From contig CM037469.1 of assembly GCA_021014325.1 (NCBI GenBank), positions 12,156,663 through 12,220,662 on the forward strand: DNA of 64,000 bases, in the 5' to 3' direction. A program made the translations under genes and the position numbers. Of the stretch, positions 56,156 to 64,000 are shown in pieces (within the stretch, counting starts at the first letter, position 1; each line of letters opens with the position of its first letter). Under the pieces are notes generated by a model. It was given only the letters and a program-made list of their open reading frames with translations, was not told the DNA's origin and ran no database searches. The stretch comes from Plazaster borealis (Eukaryota > Echinodermata > Asteroidea > Forcipulatida > Labidiasteridae).

Positions 56156-56964
56156 TCTGTTGTCATCGCCAGACGTATTGATATCCAGGAGGTTTGACCG
56201 TATCCAAGTAAACGACTAATAAATGAAGGAGTTCGCTTTACTCAACAAAACCTCTCAAATGTTTATTAAATTGACCTCGTATATTTGCCGCGTATTCGAG
56301 GCCAGTAGCGCAGCAGAAAAAAAGCATTTCGATATTGCGTCACAAGTTGTCAATGCTCACTGCTGACTTTGCTAGCACCACATCACATCTAAGATCCCTT
56401 CTCTTACAAAACACTTTCAAGACTGAATCAGTTTGTATTTGTGTTTATAGTACATGATAAGATGATTTCGACAATAGCTGTTGCTTTTCTATTATCATTA
56501 TGGTACACAATGACGTCTTTGCAGCGAGAGGGTGCCCTGATGGATGGGTGCCTTTTGCTGATTCTTTCTTGGGTCTGGCCATAAACTACGTTAAACTGAA
56601 ATAATTGACGAAACAAAATCCCGCCCATGTAAAACTCCACATGGTCGGGACCACAATGGTCCCGGAAGTTCAAATTTGCACGAGACTTGCCAAGTCTATG
56701 AACAATAGTTTGTTCTCTTCTCCCAGAAAAGCAGACGAAAGAAAAAAAAATGGGGCGAAACGTCTATATTTTTATCCATAAGCAAAAATACTTTTTAGAA
56801 CAGTTCTTTTGCTCCAATCTCACCACCGAGAGGCCGAAATGCAGAAGATAACACTACTTATGTTCAGTGAACTTGAAAATATTTCCATCTTGCTCCGTTT
56901 TTAATAGATAAGATAATACTTATGGAGTCAATATTTTGAAATTCCTTATCAGAAACAGGTGAGA
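56156..56964. other. No supported gene
   Basis: A minus-strand frame at 56428-56673 is not recognised. Possible downstream sequence of the PAN-like exon, with ATTAAA on the minus strand near 56902. Confidence 0.35.
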
Positions 56965-56967
56965 TAA

Positions 56968-57135
56968 AATTAGTAGCTGCCGACATTCTCTTGGAAATAT
57001 TCCCTCAAGACTTGGTAGCGGGTGGCGTTATTGAGCTCACAAACATGGGGCGTTGAACCAGACGAATTCCGCTTGATGTTGAATGAGAGACAGTCTTGGC
57101 GCTCCATACATCGTCGTCTGCAGGCGGCTACTGTG
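56968..57135 (-). CDS. Possible PAN/apple-domain exon (partial)
   Basis: Reading leftward from a possible acceptor (TTTAACACAG) at about 57136, the frame gives AACRRRCMERQDCLSFNIK, then HVCELNNATRYQ and ends at a stop after NVGSY. The spacing of Cys residues and the C-ELNN motif fit a PAN/apple domain, a fold for protein or sugar binding in secreted proteins. No other exon of this gene was found, and repeats lie on the right side. It could be a terminal exon or a gene relic. Confidence 0.4.
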
Positions 57136-57194
57136 TCTGTGTTAAAGGCGCATGGCACACAGTCAATACGTTTGTGTTCATTGTATTGTATTGG

Positions 57195-58500
57195 CAGGGC
57201 GTTACTAGGTTACAATTTTAGGGGGCACAAGGGGGTGCACAATGTTTTATAAAGGGGGCAGTTCTGGCCAAGTCTGTTTGCACTGTTCCAGGCGCAGTTG
57301 TACGGTTCAATACTTCACCTTGGACCTTGACCATGGCCAAAGCATCCAGGTTAATATAGGCTACGATTTCAACATCGAGAAGATGAGATGTGACGAGATG
57401 AACATTTCCAAAACCATGGCTGAAAGTGCTGGTGTCGAGATGCTAGATAAAACTACAAGACCAAAAACAAAGGCCCACCACGCCACCTGGAAGACTTTCT
57501 GGTTACAGAATCCGTGGGGATGACACAAGAACTGGTGCTGGACAGAATTCCCCACCAATCTACCGTAGTAGTATGTATGAAATCATTGACAAGATGCACC
57601 GGCGTTTTGTTCGGAAAAATTATGTTATCTAGGCCTGCATTGCATGCGACCCAGCTAATCCATAATCAGATCACTTTCTCCGACTTGCTGACATGGAACC
57701 TAGCCTATGATTGCAAAGTTTTCCAGCATTAACATAGATCCCAATAACCTGGAGCATCATGTGCTGTGGCACATCAAATGTTTTTAACAGATGCACCGTG
57801 TTCGACGGAGGAAACCATGGAACGGTTGTTTAAATTGATATCATCATTCCCTGACCACCTCCGCTCCTTCCAACTGGTCTGTACCATCCCTGTTACATCA
57901 GCAACAGCAGAGAGAGGTTTTTCAAAGATGAAAAGAGTAAAGACACGGGCTACCATGAGCAACAGCCGACTGACATTTATATGTGGCCTCGCAATCGAAC
58001 GCGACATGACACAGGAACTACCGGACATCCAGACAAAGTTGTCGATGAGTTCGCCCAAAAAGGACGCCGCATTTCATTAATAAAGTGGACATGAGTTTTT
58101 TTCAGACAATGTAATTATATGCCTAGCCCATAATATTCTTAATCAAAGTCACTAATAGTTACACCCTTGCAAGCTTTTGTTTTGTCCACCGTTTTGGATT
58201 CAAACATTTATTATTGTAACGTTATACTTATTACGTGCCAAAGACATGTACAATGTGCTGTGTATATAAAAGGTTGCTTTTCGACTCCCAAAAGCGAAAG
58301 TTGGAGGGTGACGTCACGTGCGTAGTTTCTAGTCCCCAAAAAGTATTGGCTCTAGAAACGCTCCTACAATTTTCAAATCCTAAAAGTCCAGTTTTCAAAT
58401 GGGGGATGGCGGGGGTGTGGGGGGGGGGGGTGGGGGGTCCACCACAATTGGGGGGGGGGGCACACGTGCTCCCCCGTAACCCCCCCCGTTACCCTCACTG
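57195..58500 (+). mobile_element. hAT element with decayed transposase
   Basis: The left end CAGGGCGTTACTAGG and subterminal GGGGGCACAAGGGGGTGCAC match the 17478 element. The right end is likely CCCCCGTTACCCTCACTG. Flanks TGTATTGG and TGTATGTG may be a worn 8-bp duplication (6 of 8 match). G-runs near 58420-58460 have G-quadruplex potential. Confidence 0.65.
57301..58080 (+). pseudogene. hAT transposase remnants
   Basis: Separate frames carry MRCDEMNISKTMAESAGVEM (about 57384-57443), a YRSSMYEIIDKMHRRF-like segment, and at 57766-58080 the C-terminal dimerisation region with TSATAERGFSKMKRVKTR and MSNSRLTFI. The AER-FS---R-KT pattern is the hAT hallmark. Frameshifts and stops separate the parts and the catalytic region is not complete. 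Confidence 0.75.
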
Positions 58501-61500
58501 TGTATGTGGCTATACGCTGAACATAACCTTGCTCAAGGCGGTCGCAGTTTTCAATCTGAAAAAAGAACCGTAACGCTGTGCGTATATTGTGTGTACGACT
58601 GAGCACGACGCCCGTACTACTACTCTGCGTATAGGTCATCCGCACTCCTATTTTACTGTCCGTATGAAGAGGCCGTCAGGCTGACCGCATTGTCGGGTTT
58701 GTAAGTTCAGGGTTTAATGTGTTTCTTGATATTTTCGTCCAATATTGGACGAAATTGGGGGGGGGGGATATGCTGGTATGCAGATCAAGAATATTTCAAC
58801 TTTTCGTAAGGCCGACTGAAACAACGCAGAATGGGAAGCAAATTGACGATTCATTTTCGACGTCCAAATCACGAACTTCCCTCCATACATGGAAATAAAA
58901 CTCAAACGCCTTGGTCAAGGCTGTACGTTGTACACTGCAAAACTCAGTTGTATATTGTCTCCAGAAACCTCCACCATAACTGAGGATTTTAATGATGTGT
59001 ATAATAATCAATACTAACAGCCAGTTATTTTCTATATAATATAAGAAATACAGTAAGCTTCTTAAGCTGCTTGCCGACCAACCCAAACACAGACTAACTG
59101 TTACCCCTTGATTGATACAAAGTTTAAACTGATATTCTGAAAGTGACACTGTGACAGTGACACTGACAGGACATCCAGAACAAATGCAATTACATAAGCC
59201 TACAATCCCAGCCACATCTCGTTGGGCCCACGCCCCCCGTTCAATGTTGGCTCTCATTGCGCGGTCTGCGCTCCAGCTGGGGTTAACAACATTGAGCGGG
59301 GAACGGGAGGGTACGTTTATTTTCACGTGGCCAATTTTGGTCGGTATTGTAGCTATTGCCAATAATGTTTTTGTTCACCAAATAGTTCACTAAAACATAA
59401 CTGCCAAAGATAACGAAAAATTAGTATCTTAATCAACACAAATAATCTCTGTTTTATAACTAAAAAACTAAAAAATGATTACCAATGTTATTCAGAATTT
59501 CAGAATTGCTGCCATAAACTAAAAATACAGTGTCTATCAACAAAACGCTATTTGTTAAGCCAGCAATAATGGCACTATCCAATCATGGAATGAACATTGT
59601 TTACTGAAACAGTACTGATGAATCAGAAAAGTAGCAGTAAACACTATTGAAACCTGATTGCAAAACAACATCAGTTATCATAAAAACAACAAATGTGCAA
59701 TAATCGTACACACAGCTCTTGGTTACGTCCCTTAATACTGAGAGCTACAAATGAATATATTTGCACTGTCATCATAATTAACATTAACAAATGAACAAAG
59801 AAATTGCATGAACCGCCTGAGTGTTTACGGTGTTTATTGAGCCAGGTAAATATGACTGTGGGATACATTATAAAGAACCTACACATAATTCCGTTATTAA
59901 ACTCATAATTTATAATAATTAAGGACAATCGCATTGAGGAAAAATGTGTTTTTTTTTGTGCAAATATTTCTTGTTTGTTATTAGCTTCACAATTATTGTT
60001 TATATTTGTTTTTGATGTATGATTTTTTTCTTCTTCAAATGTTGTCGTTTTGTACCCGAACTTTTGTTATTGAACGAAAAATGTGTTTTGATTTTTATTT
60101 TACATTTGTTTTGGTGTTGATTCATCTATCTGTAAATATTTATGTTTTGTTAATACATTTTAGCAAAGCTTTTGTTCCACATAGAATTTGTGAAATTACA
60201 GTCAAACTGTGTAAAATTATTGTTTTTACACTTATTTGCTTTTCCATTTTTGTTTTTGTTGTAACGTAAATAAACATTATTAAACAAAAAACAATTAAGG
60301 CTTAAGTAATTCTAGACAACTAAGATGTAAAAAAAAAAACCATTTGGGGGATGAAAATATAACAATGCTATAACTACAGGAGGGGCGTCACACACGATGC
60401 ACACACGGGTGGCACAGTGTAACAGTTAACAAGTGTAGAGAGTTGGGTTTTAGTGCACATTAACTTCACCTTTAAATGACACATCCCTTTAATATTATTT
60501 TAAATGCAGTATGACCTATCACTGTGTTCATACGTCAAGCTACAGTAGTCCGTCATTATCAAATAATGTTTTATTCAAACAAGCTATAAATTACTCGACG
60601 AGCAAATTCAAGATTATTTATAATTAGGGTTTTATATAGCTGAATATAACAGGTGCTAATATTCTTTTTAATATCTCCTCCCGTTACTATTGTCAAAAGG
60701 CGTAGGAATATGAACATGTGTAAAAAGGCTTTAGGGGAAGTTAAGAGCTGCTCTGTTGTTTTTCATTTCAATAGGCAGGGCTAGACAAAAGGAGAAATAA
60801 ATGCATCCGTCCGTTCCCATTATTTAAGTATAGTTACATTGTCAAACACATTGGAGGTGTTCAATTGTATTTTAAAGAACAGTTTGGGTAAGTTTTATAC
60901 TTCAGATATTTATTGTATTTACTTAATATTCGATGCAAACTTGTTGAACTTTTTATTTTGTAATAATGGCGATGTGGTATTGTGTTGATTGATACATGAG
61001 TGTACAGCATGGTCGGCGTGTTGTGTATGCCGAGACCGGCGTGTGCACACACACGTTGTGTTGTGTTGTCATGTGAGCTATAATATTGCGTGTGGTGGAT
61101 TACATACCGTCTCATGGCTGGTAGTACAGAGCCCTGCGTTATATGACTTGTCAGTTGTCAGCGCAGGGGGTTATTTTTATACTGCAGGTTTTTACAACAT
61201 TTTTGATGCGATCAAGCTAAATGAGTCGTTTGTCGGAAATATCAGTATATGGAGAAACAAGCCAAAACAAGCCAACAGTGGTGAATATTTCAAAAAGAAA
61301 AGAAAATTGTAAATTTAAATTCTAAAATATATCTTATTCTATATTGGCAACTTCCTTTCTGGTAAATAATATCACAAAGGGGTTAAAATTAGCGGCGAAA
61401 GAGAATTTGGCGATGTAGTTTCAATAAACAACTTGACTTTTCATTCTCTCACATCTCTTGGTGTTTCTAATTTCCACACTTTTGAACCAAAGGGGGTATC

Positions 61501-61984
61501 AACATGGGGTTTTAACAGAGTGGCTCTAGGATGCTCTCAATAATTGAGTTATTACCTTTGTATGGTCGAATAGACATCGTAGATACCGGTTAATAACCAT
61601 TTTACACTTAAAATGTGCATTTAGTAATAAAGAATTCAAGTCAAATATGCACCTCTCCGCGCGGCTTGTTCAGCCGAAAGTCAAAAACTGTTTATCTATT
61701 ATAATGATATGCATTGACCCCTTGACGTCATTGGCGGCTAAAAATTCACGATTAGCATTATAAACATAAATAAATGTCTCTTTGCTTGAAAAAAAATCAA
61801 GAAGAAACCAAACTTACATCATACAGTAAATCACTCTTTCTGTCCATCCAGAGTATCCTAAATTGTGTAACTGTAAAACACGTTGGGTAGTTTTTCGCTA
61901 TAAACAAGCTAAAATTTCCACGGAACTTAACTAGCTCCGCAGACCATGAGCGTGCGGACCAGTGCTGTATAGGGTTCGACCGTA
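58501..61984. other. Gene-poor stretch
   Basis: A 188-codon minus-strand frame (58796-59362) and others lack recognisable domains. A single TGTACACTGCAAAACTCAGT near 58929 looks like one end of the 45119 MITE family without a partner. 59940-60290 is T-rich. 61514-61540 resembles the start of the repeat at 16208. Confidence 0.45.
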
Positions 61985-62645
61985 TGCGCACCAGCGATGA
62001 TTATTGCAATTTCATGGGAATAACCGTTTTCCCGAGCATGCGCAGAAACGTTAAGTCTGTAAACACAAGACTGATTGATTGTGCGTTGTGTATCCTCAGG
62101 GTTCTCGATCCCCCGTGATAATGCCGCGTCCTGCGTTGTTGTTTTTCTCGGGAATCGCCGTGTATGTATGTTAGGGTTGAATTTGACGTGTAGAGCGATG
62201 TACTGAAAATCAAGCCGAGCTGCGGAATCGCCCCGCCTCTCAAAGAACGAAAAACCCCAAATCATAAATCCGTTGTAAATTGGCTTGCTGATTATTTGCC
62301 TGTTGTATCGTCCTATAAAAAAATCACATTTACGGCCGTATTGATTGCAAATGGTGAAGTTTGGCGGTGTATTTGCGTTAGCTCAGTGCATTCATTTAGG
62401 CAGGTCCAAACTAATTAGACGCCGGTGACGCCATGTGTTCCTCGTCGCGGGGTTTGTTTGACCTCGCGTTTTCAGATTTTGGGCTGGGAGTGTTTCTAGG
62501 AAAAGACATTTTTACCAGGTTTTAGCGTGAGGTAAGGGACTCATAATATATTTTTTTTATTTCTTCGGGACTCCATCTATTGGAAAAATGTAAAAGCTAA
62601 ATATTTCCAAACATCCTGGAGCCCCTCCACAGATTATGCTATTTT
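61985..62645 (-). repeat. Dispersed unclassified repeat, copy 2
   Basis: The reverse complement of this tract matches 16208-17095, including CTCCCAGCCCAAAATCTGAA, AATCAGCAAGCCAATTT and GGAAAACGGTTATTCCC. It is shorter than copy 1. A 112-codon frame in it is not recognised. Confidence 0.75.
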
Positions 62646-63203
62646 CAAATGTATAACAAAATCAAAAATGACCTGGGTCGACAAATGACTCATTTTGCTT
62701 AATCGCATCACATTTGCACTCACAAGACTAATCATGAATGGACATTGCTTATGTATTATTAGTTGCATCTTATATTGTTATTGCCATTAGTTCATCTAAC
62801 CATAGAACAAGTGGTAGACATCTACAATCATTTTACAATATGTCACATAACGACGATCAACAAATCACACAATAATACCACACTGTAAAAATGAAGGGCA
62901 AAGAAGTTGATGGGTAATCTGAAAATGGGCAAACTAGGTAATAATTCGTGAGTTTGTTGGTTATTACTTTCTCCAACATGTGTGGCATTTTCCCTATTGG
63001 TTAACTGAAACAACAACACTAAACAAATGGTAAATATACTACATCAGTTGGGTATTATTTATCAGTCTCAGATAGCGAGATGGGTTTACCCATTATATAG
63101 CAAGACATTATTCTTCTGCCTCATCGTTGGGCATCTTTCCACATACAGTTGGGTAAAGTTAAACCTCATTGGGTGCAAAAGCATAAAAACGATCATTTCC
63201 AAC

Positions 63204-63285
63204 ATGGCGAGTGGAGGAGTGGCTGTGGCCGTGTCCTCTCTCTTAAACGAGCGGGGTTGCCCAGTGGTTATACAACTTTTTGAAG
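63204..63285 (+). other. 82-nt exon-like segment, plus copy
   Basis: It starts ATGGCGAGTGGAGGA, stays open for 27 codons and ends GAAG|GTTAGT, a plausible donor in phase 1. It is homologous to the minus copy but most codons differ in frame because of local indels. The product is not recognised. Confidence 0.4.
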
Positions 63286-63632
63286 GTTAGTTTTTAACTA
63301 AATATAAAGTGTTGTTTCCTATTTAGTTGTACACAGTCGTGAAAGTGGCAGAGCAAGCAATACAGTGCTACTGCTATTGAATTATTTTCAGTTTTATCAT
63401 GCCATTCGTGTACATGTATTGTAATGTTAAAACATCGTGCAGGCAGTGCGTTGTAGTACTAGTAGTATAGACATGCAACGACGCGGCGTATGTGTGTGTA
63501 TGTTTTTGGGGGTGTAAAATATATGTAAAACAACAATACACGAATGGCACTATCACTGCATTGCTTGCACTGCAACTGTCACGACTGTGTATAACTAAAC
63601 AAAAAACAAACGTTATTTAGTTAAAAACTAAC

Positions 63633-63714
63633 CTTCAAAAGCATCTACAAACCACTGGGCAACCTCACGTTTTTGAGAGAGACGCCAAGGGCACAGCTCG
63701 CCACCACTCGCCAT
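63633..63714 (-). other. 82-nt exon-like segment, minus copy
   Basis: It starts MASGGELCPWRLSQKREV, continues to WFVDAFEG and ends GAAG|GTTAGT. Same length and phase as the plus copy. It may be a true first exon, or an exon captured by a transposon. I do not recognise the protein. Confidence 0.45.
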
Positions 63715-64000
63715 TGTGGGAAAAAATCGTTTCGATGCATGGATGGACGTACGACATATCGCAGGAGCTGTGAATCAAATGGTTAATTATATTCACCATT
63801 TGTTGGATAACACAATAAATATTGACCAACTTTTGTTCATAAAAAACCCAACACTTGGTCAAGCAATGATTGCCCAACTGCTACATAAAACCTTTCTAAC
63901 AATTGGTTAAAAAAATCATCGCCCAATAAATGGGTAATTGATAATTTATCAAATACCCAGAAAAAGGGTAAACTAAAAAATAACCCAACTGTTGGCTACT

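Larger units (their letters stand above)
62990..64000. repeat. Large foldback with two inverted exon-like segments
   Basis: The left arm (about 62990-63320) and right arm (about 63590-64000, reaching the window end) are imperfect inverted repeats. Outer parts share CAGTTGGGT and GTTTACCC motifs. Inner parts carry the 82-nt open segments at 63204-63285 and 63714-63633. Confidence 0.6.

Noticed and set aside
58796..59362. 188-codon minus-strand open frame
   Set aside because: No recognisable motif, mixed composition and no splice or start context that stands out. It could be chance.
61927..62265. 112-codon minus-strand frame
   Set aside because: It lies mostly inside a dispersed repeat, and the other copy at 16208 does not keep it open.

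Overview
The window is animal nuclear DNA. It is AT-rich and sparse in genes, the one clear gene has seven exons with GT-AG introns, and most of the sequence is layered transposable elements and satellites. The only confident host gene is a laccase-like multicopper oxidase of the metazoan type. The repeat types present (TTAA-flanked MITEs, hAT, DIRS, Penelope-like, CR1/L2-like LINEs, Ty3/gypsy) suit a marine invertebrate. I would guess an echinoderm, possibly a sea star, because the TTAA MITE family looks familiar from such genomes. That assignment is inference and nothing here proves it.

Layout. 1-1344: no gene. 1345-7245: about 5.4 kb of satellite with a 50-bp unit, degraded at both edges, in which nearly every unit carries a TGAGTCA (AP-1-type) heptamer. 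7.2-22.9 kb: gene-free, with LINE tails, nested MITEs, a gag-like pseudogene, a LINE reverse-transcriptase remnant, a hAT element with intact 8-bp target duplications that carries a Penelope-like fragment, and a CCACAA microsatellite. 22.9-33.3 kb: a complex of inverted and direct copies of one unclassified repeat family. It has arrays of short palindromic hairpins whose stems show compensatory changes, many TGACGTCA (CRE-type) octamers, and paired CCGGAAG motifs.

34.5-49.1 kb (+): the multicopper oxidase. Its signal-peptide exon is at 34497-34590 and is separated by a 7.1-kb intron from the body of the gene. That intron holds an antisense Ty3/gypsy element (34935-41167) which lacks integrase and whose two LTRs are inverted relative to each other. 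The seven exons join in frame to 677 codons and keep all four copper motifs. Other introns carry MITEs, a LINE tail, a 29-bp minisatellite and a duplicated tract.

49.2-64 kb: MITEs, two tandem DIRS-type retrotransposon copies with complementary deletions, a possible PAN/apple-domain exon, a decayed hAT with transposase remnants, the second copy of a dispersed 0.7-0.9-kb repeat, and at the right edge a large foldback holding two inverted copies of an 82-nt exon-like segment.

Except for the oxidase, the coding remnants belong to mobile elements and nearly all are broken. No tRNA, rRNA or prokaryotic CRISPR was seen.
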